64,000 bases of DNA from Hippasteria phrygiana (taxonomy: Eukaryota > Echinodermata > Asteroidea > Valvatida > Goniasteridae): the NCBI GenBank assembly GCA_037893225.1, contig JAZGUH010000153.1, forward strand, positions 1,364,001 through 1,428,000. Reading direction: 5' to 3'. Positions 37,401 to 47,400 of this stretch are shown here, one piece after another; the first letter of the stretch is position 1, and each line of letters begins with the position of its first letter. Both the position numbers and the translations under genes were made by a program. Below the pieces are notes generated by a model that was not told where the DNA came from, ran no database searches, and worked only from the letters and a program-made list of their open reading frames with translations.

Positions 37401-40400
37401 TTTTTCTATCATCAAACTAATCACAGAAAAAACAAACTTTTACTGCTGTGAACAAACAAGTATTGTGTGTATTAAATATGTTGTTGACAAGATAAATGTT
37501 ACTGGAAAAGTATATTACTGTTTATACAACACCTAAATAGATCCTTGTCATTTGATTGGTGGAATTTAGTCACATGACATCACATCATTTGCCCCATTTC
37601 ATTGACAAATGTTCCATTGTATGATTTACGTCATACGTCATGAAATTTGGTTCCGTTTACTATTCATTTGGCAAAAAAAAAGACTTGTGTTGGCCTTAAA
37701 TGGGAAAAATCAGGAAGGGTCGCAGAGGGCAACACAACTATTTTTTTTTTGGCCTAATGATGCTATTGCTATGAGATTGTAGCATTATATGCTGACTGTA
37801 CAATGTACATGACAGATGCGACCGTACTGACACTGTGTCGATTGCAACCTTTGACACTAATTCTGACACAAATCTTTTACGTAAACTTGAAGGTAAGCCT
37901 AGGATTTGTTTTTCCATAAAATATCAAATGACAAGCATCTGTTTAGGTGTTGTATAAAAAAATAATAATGAGCGTTTTTTGTGCAATGGAAGGAATATTT
38001 TCATTCGGTGGAAGATATTCCTTCCATTGCATTTATAAACATTTATACCAAACTTGCTGTGTATAATAACTTATATTGAAAAAGGACTGGAAAAAAAAAT
38101 TGTAATAAGAGAACTTCTTATACACAAAACTGGGTAACGGAAGAGCTAAACATGTGAATACAAATGGATCTGATCTGACTTCAGGAAAGGGGAAGGCATC
38201 TTCCGCTCGGACAACATCTCCACCGTCTCCATCCTGAAAGACGTCTTGACGAAGGAGGCAACGAAGCGTAAGATCAATCTGAACATCAGCTATGAGCTGC
38301 AGGATGAGTCTATCCCTGACACGCTGAGACGGTTACATCCCAAACTGGAGTATCAACTTCTCCTGGCCAAGAAGGTCCAACTTATTGATGCCTTGAAGGT
38401 ATGTTGGAAAGGATGCGGTCCGATCGTAGAGTTTTATGAAATTTCTAGAATGCTAACTCTACATTCCTGAAAAGTTTGTAGGTTGACTCTGAAAGAGTAA
38501 TGCCAGATAAATGAAACTTGGCATACATTTATTTCAACCCTTTTGCGTTGTTTGTTTCCAGGTAAGGCCGTATTTGGTGGTTCGTAGACGACTTCGTAAA
38601 GATGGACAAAATTTGCCATTAAAACGACCTTGGCCCTCTTTGGAGGGGGTGAGGACGTGTGTTTCCACTGCGTGATTGAAGAACAATTCTGATTATTATT
38701 TTAGTTTAAGTCTCCATAGGGCAAGATAGCTCAGTTGATAGAGCACCAGTGCGGTATTCAGGAGTTCGCAGGTTCAAATCCTGCTCCTGCCGTTTTGCTT
38801 TCTTCACTTTGAACATTCATTCAAAATTGCCTGGTCAGTTTCCCTTGTGGTTTGTTTGATGTTATTATAAGTTAAAAAGTTGTGTCCTCATGGTATCGTA
38901 AAGTTGGGGCGTTCTGGGTTTATGACTTCTGACTTGCACCCCCGAACAGAGACACTGACTATTTGGGAGACTGCCAACATAGTGCAAGATAGCTCAGTTG
39001 GTAGAGCACCGGTACGGAATTCTAGAGATCGCAGGTGCGAATCCTGCTCCAGCCAGCTTTCTTTGTTCACTTTGAAAATGTATTTTTTTTCAATTCAGTT
39101 GAATTCAAGTAGACGTTTATTTCCATACTTTTATACTGTCAGCTCTATATACATTGTAATGACAAAGGTATTAATGTTAATTAGATTGGCAAGAATGAAA
39201 ATTATTAATTTCTAAAAAAACAACAACTTGGAATAGAAAGCATGGAGACATTTTCAAGAAGCCGAATCTAGTGTAGAAATGCCTAACAGATACGGGGACA
39301 AAAGTACGATACGTCGCGACGAACGACGATACGAACAAAATCCAAGAAGACGTGAAAACAATCACGACAGGAGAACAAAAGAAATTTAAATCTCACTTTT
39401 AAACACTAATAGATATATCTGCATTCCCAGTAAGTACTAATTTACGTCGTAAACCATTTCAAGCCACTTTATTTAAAACATTCTTTTTAATGCCATTGAA
39501 CAATTCCAGTGGTCTCCGGTATCTCTAACTGGCGTACGCTGAAATTTTGATTTTGTTTCCTCCCAGGAGTTACAGATCCATGAGGGTGATCTGGAGTTCA
39601 TGTCTCCTGAGTATCGGCAGATCCTGAGTGATGCAGACAATCTACAGGCAGAGTATAAGAAGCAGCCTTGTCACCTTGAAAGACTGTATGGTAAGTAGTC
39701 AGCACGGCAAATTTCTCAGTCACACACTCTTGCTAAGGAGGCATACAGTGGAATGCTGCTATAACAAACATCCCGGGATCTACAGATTTTGTTCGGTATA
39801 GCGATCGTTTGGTATAGCGATTTTTCAGCCGACAGTCTGCCAACATTTTTCCGTTCTTATAAATAGCGCCCTCTTGCGTCGTATTTGAAGTGCACCCTCG
39901 TGTGATTGTAATTGAACATGTGCCGGCCATTGAATCTTGTAATTACATGTTCATATACTTTCTAAGCTTACCAAATTCTAAAGCAACAGTTGGCTTTTCC
40001 CCTCTATTCCTTGGGAAAATAATAGCCACGCCTGTCAGTCTTCAACATAAAGCTGCGGTCGTTTGGGAATTACAAACAGCCCAACAAATACCCGGTACTT
40101 TTTTTTTCAACAACAATGTTCGGTAAGTTTTGTACACAAAATTTGTGACCCGCTCAGCAAAAAGGGCACTTATGTTGCAAAATTTGAAAATAGTGTTTTA
40201 TATATAGCTGGAAAGGCCATTGTATAAGCTTTCATATGGTATATGTCTGAGGTCTCTAGCATTTTGCAATCACGAGATATTTGCATGTTTGTTTTCAGGA
40301 ATTTCTTGAAATGACTTAAGGAGAAACAAGCCATTTAAAAAAACAAAAAGCAAAGCAATAGATGGAAGCACTTGACAAAAACACATTCTTTTTCCAACTT

Positions 40401-41734
40401 TATTTACTGAAATCAAAGATTTTGGCTATGAAATAGAATAATATAGGTATCAAAGATGCAAAAAATTCCCTCCCTTCAAAATCACTTGTTTGAAGAATTG
40501 TTCACCCTCTTCACATTGAACGGCCCATAACTCGTAAAAGCATACAGCGACTTATGTGCCCTTTTTGCAGAGCGGGTCACATTTGGGAGCCAAGGATGGT
40601 GTTCGGTATAGCCGAATGATCGGTATAGCGGCGTTGCACTGTAGTTATCTTTACAAAACAACTATACACCCACTTATGGAGTACTGCCCCCCACATCTAG
40701 GCTAGTGCTTGTGTTTGTCACTTATCTTTATGAGAGTACAGAAGCGCTTTGTTAATTTGGTTGGAGAAGAGTTGGGCTCATCCTTACAATCACTCTCTCT
40801 CACCGGAGATCTGTTGCTACTCTTAGTCTGTTCTACAGATGTTTTCATGGTAAATGTTCCACCGGCTTGTCCAGCTTGGTTCCTCCAGTTAGGGTGTTTG
40901 AACGTGAAACTCTGCTTTTCGTCTGTTCCCACTGATATGCTCTAGCTGTACCTAGATGTATAAATAAAAGCTATGCCAATAGGGGAATCTGCCCCAAAAT
41001 GGCCTGCATGCATGCTTCTCGTCAGCTGTCAAATGGCAACACAGTATATCTTAAAATGTTGTTTTATGAGATGACGTTGCACAAAGAAAAAACCCCTTCA
41101 GAAGACTGAAGAGACTGAAAATGTTGAAAATTCTTTAAAAAAAGGAAAGAAATTTCAATTTTTTTTAATGCAATATCCGTGTCATTAAAAAACTATTGTA
41201 GAGTTGAATTTGTAAATAATGTTAACCCTAACCCCCTAGCTGGTGTGAATATTTGCATTGGAAATGGGGGATTCAGGGCTGTTAGGATTAATGGTCATTT
41301 TCGAGTTATATCGTTTTGCTCCCCCCCCCCCCCCCCCCCCCCCCGAGCTAAGGCATGTGGGCCCCATTTAAAATTGCAGTTTTGCAGTTTAAAGTGAAGC
41401 CAATTTAAATTTCTCGTCATGGTGCACTATGGTGTCCTTCAGTACATTAGATTCTAGTTAAACGCCAAATATTAACAGTTGATAAAACCAGCAGATATGG
41501 AAAACGTTTAACAGTAAGTCTGTATAAAGTCTGCATCTTTCAAGGATGTGTTGCTGTGATGTGACATTTTTTCTTCTAACTCCCCCCCTGCCAGGGATGA
41601 TCACCGATCTCTTCATCGACAAGTTCAAGTTCAAGGGATCCAACGTCAAGACCAAGGTGCCTCAGCTTCTAGAGGTTCTGGACAACTATGAGCTGCAGAA
41701 TCTCATCGACTTCTTCAACTCTACAGGCTCTTAG
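22388..41734 (+). CDS. BBS7: Bardet-Biedl syndrome 7 protein homologue (BBSome subunit), 14 exons, complete
   Basis: BBS7 is a core subunit of the BBSome, the coat-like complex that moves membrane cargo in and out of cilia. Exons: 22388-22423, 23328-23456, 24238-24413, 25701-25960, 27710-27776, 29559-29739, 30264-30348, 31267-31369, 31951-32218, 33343-33545, 37173-37337, 38185-38398, 39567-39690, 41595-41734. All junctions are GT-AG and in phase, for 716 aa (human 715). The beta-propeller region (about 1-330) includes [46 protein letters not shown] and SIQGG. A likely coiled coil follows at about 340-375. The C-terminal region shows [48 protein letters not shown] and [14 protein letters not shown] second ATG at 22385 would add one Met. 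Introns of 0.5-4 kb are full of repeats. AATAAA at about 43489 is a distant possible poly(A) signal. Confidence 0.96.
22868..23260 (-). mobile_element. tRNA-headed SINE (family A), full copy plus truncated copy
   Basis: On the minus strand the full copy has AAGATAGCTCAGTTGGTAAA, a CCGG stem, a T-arm CAGGTTCGAATCC and a TCCTGCC 3' acceptor-like end. A leader before it includes GACTAGCGCC and AATTTGGGAGACC. A second fragment at 23183-23250 is broken into a perfect hairpin, CCTGCGACCTCCGG/CCGGAGGTCGCAGG. The anticodon loop is 9 nt unless a mismatch is allowed, so it is probably not a working tRNA. Confidence 0.75.
24820..25075 (-). mobile_element. tRNA-derived SINE (family B), BBS7 intron 3
   Basis: It has the same body as 13255-13545: AAAGCGCATGTCG, GCCTGAAGAAATTTCAG, GGATTCGAACCTGGGTCACA and CAAGGCCAACCTGACTC on the plus strand (minus-oriented element), with an ATTTATTAA tail. 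A fragment with CTTGAG/AAGCGCTTCGAGCA-like words precedes it at 24640-24815 and may belong to another SINE. Confidence 0.72.
25197..25304. repeat. Perfect 108-bp palindrome
   Basis: The bases 25197-25250 are the exact reverse complement of 25251-25304, centred on TTGTACAA, with no spacer and no mismatch. The left arm continues the interspersed repeat that starts at 25080 and is seen unpalindromised at 8150-8340. Confidence 0.92.
25319..25628 (-). mobile_element. TTAA MITE with about 120 bp of extra internal sequence
   Basis: The minus-strand reading matches the 60310-60494 and 43136-43325 copies: CGGCCATAGC-like block, AAAGACCAC.TGGCCGGTTG, GCGCATTCCTGT and GCTTGGCTGCA. About 120 bp unrelated to those copies separates the two halves. 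Confidence 0.6.
26089..26405. mobile_element. Inverted-repeat element rich in CAGGGTTGAAC motifs
   Basis: The ends AGGCCTTTTTACACTA and TAGTGTGAGAAGACCTA are imperfect inverse repeats. The interior has at least six variants of CAGGGTTGA or CCTAGGGTTGAAC on either strand. Confidence 0.6.
26584..26803. mobile_element. TTAA-flanked MITE, BBS7 intron 4
   Basis: It is bounded by TTAA and is the inverse of 7881-8102 along its whole length, with CCCCTTGAGTACG at one end and CCGTACGCAAGGGG at the other. Confidence 0.85.
27059..27232. mobile_element. TA-flanked MITE (pogo/Tigger-like ends)
   Basis: The ends CAGCAGAACTTTGCTATAAT and ATTATAATGGCATTCTGCTG are inverted and flanked by TA. The interior repeats CTATAATGAAC. 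The CAG...CTG ends and TA duplication are known of pogo-like families. Confidence 0.75.
27389..27639 (+). mobile_element. CAGGGGTGAGATT-family DNA transposon, copy 2
   Basis: The ends CATGGGTGAGATTTG and CAATCTCACCCCTG are inverted. TATATG flanks it exactly at 27383-27388 and 27640-27645. The interior has a local GTGGATTT(T/G)(T/C)CGTGGAT expansion at about 27555-27615. It ends 70 bp before BBS7 exon 5. Confidence 0.85.
27896..28425 (-). pseudogene. Internally deleted mariner-like transposon with a transposase remnant
   Basis: The ends CGAGGGTCGGCTGAAAAG and CTTTTCAGCTGACCCTCG are inverted and flanked by TA. The minus strand still reads [20 protein letters not shown] followed by RQSMQWKH, recognisable as the mariner transposase block around the second catalytic Asp. 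At 530 bp against about 1.3 kb for a full mariner it lacks most of the enzyme. A second fragment of the same family lies at about 38520-38675. Confidence 0.88.
29306..29520. mobile_element. TTAACCC-ended repeat with a poly(C) tract
   Basis: It opens TTAACCCTAACC and closes GGGGTTAAGGTTAA. Its body (CCTTGGCGCCATTACTTTAC, CAGTGTTGGATTTTGACAGG) recurs at about 54340-54500. It ends about 40 bp before BBS7 exon 6. Confidence 0.6.
30610..31110. mobile_element. Long inverted-repeat (foldback) element, BBS7 intron 7
   Basis: Arms of about 230 bp on either side of about 30866 are inverse copies. For example GCCATGAAATAACAAAAAAG pairs with CTTTTTTGTTATTTCATGGC, and GACAAATGGTACCAG-like with CATTTGTCTATAAGTCG-like sequence. 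A local duplicate of TTTTATGTAG sits at 30666-30685. Confidence 0.75.
31730..31925 (+). mobile_element. tRNA-derived SINE (family C)
   Basis: It shares GTGGCCTTGTGGTCTAGTG (head), ACTACAGATTGTGGGTTCGA, GTGTCC..GGCAGGACACTTTG and a TTTATAAAT-like tail with 33563-33912 and 58985-59325. The copy ends 25 bp before BBS7 exon 9. Confidence 0.7.
33563..33912 (+). mobile_element. tRNA-derived SINE (family C), longest copy
   Basis: It carries the same head, then GAGCAAGACACTTTGTCACA, AGTAAATGGGTA, GAGGGCAGTGATGGTTGTG, GCCGGGGCTGTATACTCCCC and GGCCTGATGAGCA, with a TTTACAAATCTACATTTATT tail. Confidence 0.75.
34168..36177. mobile_element. 2.0-kb non-autonomous DNA transposon, TA-flanked
   Basis: The ends CCGTAATTTCCGGAATATAG and CTTCCGGAAATTACGG are inverted, with GCGGCTTATAC repeated close to both, and TA on each side. 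No transposase frame was found. The interior has duplicated blocks: TTAATGCCTTTTCACTAGTT at 34523, 34586 and 35202; about 95 bp at 34959 and 35219; and about 250 bp at 34548-34930 against 35706-35935. A 24-base poly(C) run lies at about 34924. Confidence 0.85.
37527..37952. mobile_element. TA-flanked MITE, BBS7 intron 11
   Basis: The ends CAACACCTAAATAGATCCTT and AAGCATCTGTTTAGGTGTTG are inverted, followed by ATTTGATTGG and CATATCAAATGA-like inner matches. TA flanks both sides. Confidence 0.75.
38718..39060 (+). mobile_element. Tandem pair of tRNA-headed SINEs (family A)
   Basis: Two plus-strand tRNA-like bodies at about 38730-38793 and 38990-39052 share GCAAGATAGCTCAGTTG, GTAGAGCACC and GCAGGT..(G/A)AATCCTGCTCC. 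The family A leader lies between them. Neither has a clean 7-nt anticodon loop. Confidence 0.72.
39746..40641. mobile_element. TA-flanked DNA transposon (pogo-like ends), copy 1
   Basis: The ends CAGTGGAATGCTGCTATAAC and GTATAGCGGCGTTGCACTG are inverted and flanked by TA. The interior repeats TTCGGTATAGCGA. About 250 bp of the interior matches 52009-52516, and it is interrupted by the nested element at 40145-40580. Confidence 0.85.
40145..40580. mobile_element. 436-bp MITE nested inside the 39746-40641 element
   Basis: The ends GTGACCCGCTCAGCAAAAAG and CTTTTTGCAGAGCGGGTCAC are inverted. ATTT lies directly outside both ends (40141-40144, 40581-40584). A 4-bp duplication fits families such as Chapaev or Sola, which is inference. 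Confidence 0.8.
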
Positions 41735-42727
41735 CAGAGTTGTAGTCGAGTCCCTGCAAGTCCTTCCACAAGTCCTTTCACAAGTGCTTTCATAAAGCTG
41801 TCACAAGTAAATGGATGAGCAATGACAAAGGAATGCCTTTGTCAAAGCTCATTTGAATAGCTTGTGATTAGGATTAGGACTGGAGGGCTTAATTGTGATG
41901 GACTTGGAGGGACTTGTGATAGACTTGACTACATCCCTGGCTCTTAGTCCTTTGAACGAGCCCTTCCTGTTTCCGATCAAACAAAACTAGTTAGGTAGCC
42001 TGGTTGGTAGAGCACTGGTAATCCGTAATCCGTAAGGTTGCAGGTTCGAATCCTGCTCATGCAAGTTTTCTTTGGTATCTTTGGAAAACTAGTGTTTTGT
42101 AGTCGTGTGATGCCTGGAACCAGCCATAGACCACATGGTTAACCTCTTGAAAACTGTTTTTTCTTCTTCATCTTTTAGTCCGTTCACTTTCAATCCATTA
42201 TTAGGGTATTTTGTACGTTATGCTTAGCTGCACAAGCCTCTTGTTTCTGTTTCGCTTGGCTGCACAAGCCAGCATGGCGCCCCGGCGCCCCCCCATCTAA
42301 TACCCGAGGTCAAGGGGTTAATTAACCTGCTGATGGGATTTTTGTGATATGCTCTTAGATAGGATTTCAGCGTTTGAAATTTTCAGGTACATGATAATTG
42401 TCATGAACTGTACTCTGCACAACACCAGAATTTCTGTAGTGGGAAACTATCTAATTTGTAATTCATAGTTATGCTTTCTTTCTTTCACATGAGTATATGA
42501 GGAGATATTCTATTGTTCTGGACTGCTAATTTTCCGTGACATTTCAGGATTGATCTTTGTTTACTTTTGGGGGGGGGGGGGGGGTGGGGGCAGGGGCAGG
42601 GGCAGGGGAAGGGGAAGGGGAAGGTTGAATTATCTGGCTATAGGAAAGAATGTGATCATTTAAAATAGGAAGAGTGTTTTGCAAGGCAATCTTTTTGTTT
42701 ATCTAGAGCTCCCCCAACTACATGTAC

Positions 42728-43115
42728 TTATCCCCTTGCCACCGGTTGACACATATATGTGCTAATTGAAAATTGTCACCAGGCCAGTTAACACATATAT
42801 GTGCTGATTGAAAATTGTCACCAGGCCAGTTGACACATATATGTGCTGATTGAAAATTGTCACCAGGCCAGTTGACACATATATGTGCTGATTGAAAATT
42901 ATCACCAGGCCGGTTGACACATATATGTGCTGATTGAAAATTGTCACCAGGCTGGTTGACACATATGTGTGCCAATCTCTGCATTTTCAATCCATTATTG
43001 GGGTATTGTGTACATTATGCTTGGCTGCACAAGCCGGCATGGCACCCCGGCGCCCCCCTCCCCCCCCCCCCCCCTTCCCCCCCCCCCCATCTAATACCCG
43101 AGGTCGAGGGGTTAA
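42728..43115 (+). mobile_element. TTAA MITE expanded by an internal 42-bp minisatellite
   Basis: The ends are TTATCCCCTTG and CGAGGGGTTAA. From 42744 to about 42975 a 42-bp unit (GTTGACACATATATGTGCTG then ATTGAAAATTGTCACCAGGC CA) is repeated about 5.5 times. The following CCAATCTCTGCATTTTCAATCC and GCTTGGCTGCACAAGCC match other family members, which have one unit only. The unit is a multiple of three, so the minus strand stays open for 90 codons; I do not regard it as coding. Confidence 0.8.
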
Positions 43116-43135
43116 TCATGGAGGTAGGAAAATAA

Positions 43136-43325
43136 TTAACCCATTGAATACGGTTGACGGCCATAGCTGCGATTTAAAAAAGACCACCTGGCCGGTTGTT
43201 GTCTATAAGTGCATTTCAGCGCATATTCGATCCATTGTTTGCCTGTTATGTGCATTCCACTTGGCTGCACAAGCCTATGGCATACCAGCACCCCATTATA
43301 ATAACAGCCAGACAAAATGGGTTAA
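43136..43325 (+). mobile_element. TTAA MITE, single-unit copy
   Basis: It is bounded by TTAACCCATTGAATACGG and AAATGGGTTAA. The order of blocks is GACGGCCATAGC, AAAGACCACCTGGCCGGTTG, GCTTGGCTGCACAAGCC. It is the best reference for the family. Other copies lie at 46405-46541, 58017-58208, 60310-60494 and 63710 to about 63830, with fragments at about 42190-42319 and 55650-55742. Confidence 0.8.
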
Positions 43326-44010
43326 ATTCACACCTTGATAAGGTCGTTATTTGTGTGTAAAATAGAGATTTTATGTTGAGGTGAAGTAATTGTTTTCAAT
43401 GTGGAAATCTAGAGTATATATATTTTGCACTTTTAAGCCTGAAGGACTGTAACATTGTATAAATGGTAGGGTGTGTACACATTGTGTAAATAAAAGTATA
43501 TATGAGATGTGCTGTGAAAGTGGTAATTCCGGGATGGATTTCATTTCATGGACAGTCTGGTAGACATAGTTGAGTTTCCCCCACTTGGCTTCCATTTGCG
43601 TGGGCTCCGGTTCGAATATCAGCAGAAGTGCAGTGTTGATTGGTTTCTCAATCACTACAATGCTGGTTTCCGGCCCACGAGGGGTGTGCGTACTGATTCC
43701 ACAACGTATCAAAGAGGAATTCTTTTCATTGCATTTCCTGTTCATACGAACATTTTCAATGGATAACTGATTCTCGTGAAAGCATATTGAAAACAAAAAA
43801 ACAGTTTTCTAAATTAAACTCGGTGAAACTGTATTAGAAATCATTTATACAAATATTAGAAAGACTTAATAATCAAAATTCACAGCAAGCATTTTTTTAA
43901 TAAAAAAATAGATCCATGACTCACATTTTTTATTTGATTTTTTGTTTAGAGGAATTAGGGGAAAGAAGAATTATATTGATAAGTGCTAGATCGACAGTGA
44001 CATAAGTATA

Positions 44011-44188
44011 CAGTCGAACCCTGATAATAAGAGCACTGTTAATACAACGTCCTGCTTATAACAAGGAAAAAGATAGGTCCTGAGTCTTTGTTTTTTCTTT
44101 GTTTTCCCATTACTGGTAATACAAGGTACCTGTTATAACAAGGTAAATTGTAAAGTCCCAAGGACCTTGTTATAAAGGTGTTTGACTG
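44011..44188. mobile_element. TA-flanked MITE (pogo/Tigger-like)
   Basis: The ends CAGTCGAACCCTGATAATAA and CTTGTTATAAAGGTGTTTGA CTG are inverted, with TA on both sides. It lies 250 bp upstream of the GH3 start codon. Confidence 0.8.
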
Positions 44189-44315
44189 TACATATGGGGA
44201 AAGAGGAGTCCAATCTGGGCTAGGTATTCAGAGTGAAGCCTGAGGTAATTTGGTTTTTAATACTTTGTTAAAAAAAGTTCGGTTCTGACATTTTGCACGA
44301 TTGAGGGCGCTGTTG

Positions 44316-44340
44316 ATCGCCGGCCGGCCCGGCCGGCGAT
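44316..44340. promoter_or_regulatory. GC-only 25-nt perfect hairpin upstream of the GH3 gene
   Basis: ATCGCCGGCCGG is followed by one C and then its exact inverse, CCGGCCGGCGAT. It lies about 100 bp before the start codon, in the likely promoter or 5' UTR. The transcription start is unknown, so RNA or DNA action cannot be decided. Confidence 0.45.
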
Positions 44341-44443
44341 TTGACAAGTCGACTAGCGACTGGCTGTGTGTGACGGCTGTGATGACGACTGTGACCACGA
44401 CTGTGACCAAGGGCGCTGCAAAGCTAAATCATCGATCAGCATC

Positions 44444-44471
44444 ATGACGTTTTGGAGAACTGTTGCTAAAG
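44444..44471 (+). CDS. GH3 first coding exon (MTFWRTVAK)
   Basis: Nine codons plus one base, then a GTAAAT donor. It joins in phase to GC at 46599, giving MTFWRTVAKGFGAVAMV. The alternative is translation from the in-frame Met in exon 2 (VAMVSTI), which would shorten the protein by 15 residues and remove part of the hydrophobic stretch. The exact start was chosen from splice phase, not homology. Confidence 0.72.
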
Positions 44472-47400
44472 GTAAATCGGTAAATAGTGTTAAATTAACA
44501 CTGGGAACTGCAGTGCAGTACATGTACACTACAGTACAGTACACACGTCCCTAGTCCGAATAACTTGGACCCTACTAAATTTAAAATAACTTAAAATGAT
44601 AACACGTTAATAACGCGTCTACTCGATCGATCGACATGATTGACGATGTTGACTCATTCCTGTCCTTCCTCTCAAGTCATAGTCATAGGCCCATGGTTGA
44701 CTGCAGGAGATAGCCTGCTCCATGCGCGGATAAATTCCAAACAAAATGTGTGTCAAGAACAGGGAAATCTGGCAAAATAGCCATTAATTCGTGTTCAGAA
44801 TTATACAAACACATGGCCGGCACAACATTTAACATGTTTAATTCAAGACTTTTGTTGGGAATTTTTTGTGCAAAATAAGTGAATTAACCAGTTCGCGCCG
44901 TGATTATTTTTGCCGAAAATTTCTATTTTCAAATAAGGCAAAATATAGCATCCAACTTCTGATATACAGCCAAATGCCACAAATACTGATTTGCAAGATA
45001 AGAGTCATTTCAACAGTATTTGTACAATATTTCTTGCCGAAACCTCATATATTTCAATTCTCCGGGTGCGCCCACCGGAGCGTAAATTGTAGAACAACAG
45101 GCCGTGCACAGCGGCCAAGTTCAAGTTCAAGTTCAACACACGGTCGGCCTCCACAGACTTCTCGGACTTTGTGTGTGTGTGTACAAAACAAATGAGGTAT
45201 TATTAGCGTGTTGAGATGTCACCCGGAGGTGAGTCGAGGCAAGCTTGACGTTTTAACCCGTCAGCCGTGCCCGTGTATAAAAACAGCCAGATCGTGTTAA
45301 CACGTCCTCAGACGCGAACTGGTTAATGATAAAGTCATGAAAGTGTGTTTATAAATATTATACTGTTACTACTACTAGTGTTAGATGTTATTGGTCATGC
45401 ACCAATCAAGTTCTTGCGATCTAGATCTAGCATCGTAGAATTTTGAATATGTCACCCGCTCGAACTTCGCGATAAACTGGCTGATTTTTAAAAGAATAAA
45501 TCTAAAATATTTGAAATTAATATGCACTTCCTAATCTATAGGCCTATACAACAGGAAAATTGGAATAAATTGAATTCTACTGCGTTGTAACTGTAATTTC
45601 CACGATTTTGCCTGCCTATACGTGTATGGCTTATTGACTACACACACGCAACATTGACCATCGGATCAGAATGTGACTCGTCTTGCGAATAATGCAAAAT
45701 TGCGACGAATAATTACACAAATCCTTAATAGATAAGCTTCCTAAACTATTTCATTAATTACCAATTTGAGTGAAAATGGTGAAAAATGAACAATATTTTC
45801 TTCCCTTTTTACGAAACTGCCTTTCAACACGCCACTGAGAAAAAAAAACCAGATACAACCCACGCATTGTTTTTAGTTGTCTAGGCGGCCATATATTTTT
45901 GCTGCCTCCTGAACTCTTCAGATCAAGTCTGCCGATAGGTAAAACCATATTTACACTGACATTGCGAAAAAGTATTTTTTCACGATTTTTAGCATGCCTT
46001 TTAATGGTGTTCGATAGCTAGGAGGTCAGCTGAATTTGACAGGATGTCATCGTGTAGATTTTGATTGAGGGCCAATCAGCGAAGCATTGTTGTGGTGCTG
46101 TAGGCCACTGTGCAGGGTGAATGAGCAGTGTAAACCCTGTGGGAGGGGGGGGGAGGGAGAGGGAGCAAATGGTTTAAAACAGAAACAAACCCCTCAAAAA
46201 AAATATTAAAAAATAAGAAATTAAAAATTTGAAAAACCTCACCTAAAACATACATGACAACGTAAAGAAGGTGTCGGACATGTTGTCAGTGCACGTTGTG
46301 TGCCCGTGCTAATCCCCTACTTGACTTGTAAGTTGTTTCCATCATTCCTTAATCTTTACTCTGTGAACGAGGTTGCCCATATGCCATGACAAGAAGCAGA
46401 ACATTTAACCCCTTGAGTACGGATGACGGCTGTAGCAGCGTATTCATTCCATTGTTCACCTATTGTGTGTGTTACGCTTGGCTGCACAAACCGTCTGGCA
46501 TACCGGCGCCCCATCATAAAAGCTGGGCACAAGGGAGTTAATAACCTCAAACACAGACAGTATATTGCATAAATTCAACCTTTTTTCCCCTTTTATAGGC
46601 TTTGGAGCAGTGGCCATGGTTTCAACAATAGTGATTGCAAATGACATCTATCACCAGCTACAATCTAAGCTGCACACCCTCGACAGTCTGCTCAGACAGT
46701 ATGTCATCAACAAACTGATCAGCCTCATTGGCAACCGGATGCGAAACAGGCTCGAGAACGACACCAAGAATTGCCGCGCTGTGCAAGATGAAATCCTCCT
46801 GGCCAGGATCAGAGAGGCATCTGGCCTCGTGTATGGGCAGGATTACCATTTCGCGGACATTATCGACAGAGAAGACTTCCGTTTGAAGCATCCACTCATA
46901 AAGTACGAAGACGTCAAGCCATACATTGAACGCGTGGCAGCCGGGGAGGACGGGATCTTGACCAAAGATCGACCCCTGATCCTTGGCGTTACTTCGGGAA
47001 CGTCCGGCAAGAGCAGCATCATCCCGATGACCAAAGGCCAGTGTCTCGCATTCTTCACTCAGGGCATTTCGGTGTTGTATAACGCCATGTACAACGCCTA
47101 CCCGCAGACTAACAACCTCCAGAAGATTCTCAAGTTCTTCTACACGCCAAAGTCACGGGTCTCTGCCGGCGGCATTCCGGTTGGACCGAATTCCTCCTCC
47201 CCTAAATCTACCAAGGGACTCCTCCCCCTATACACCACCCCCCTGGCCGGTTATGACATCATGACGGAACCCGAGGCCTTGTACGTGCATCTCCTGTTCG
47301 GCCTGATGGACCGAAACCTCGGCATGATTGAGGCCAATTTTGCCTCGCTGGTCTACACTGCCTTCACCGAGCTAGAACGGAAGTGGCCGAGCCTTGTGCA

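Larger units (their letters stand above)
41735..44315. other. BBS7-GH3 spacer
   Basis: It holds the BBS7 3' UTR of unknown length, a family A SINE fragment (41995-42090), a TTAA element fragment (about 42190-42319), a poly(G) and GGGGCA/GGGGAA run (42569-42622), a minisatellite-bearing TTAA element, two further MITEs and an AATAAA at about 43489. No coding exon was seen. Confidence 0.6.

Noticed and set aside
42718..42990. 90-codon minus-strand frame with a repeated HICVNWPGDNFQSA unit
   Set aside because: It is a by-product of a 42-bp minisatellite inside a MITE; no start context, splice sites or conservation support translation.
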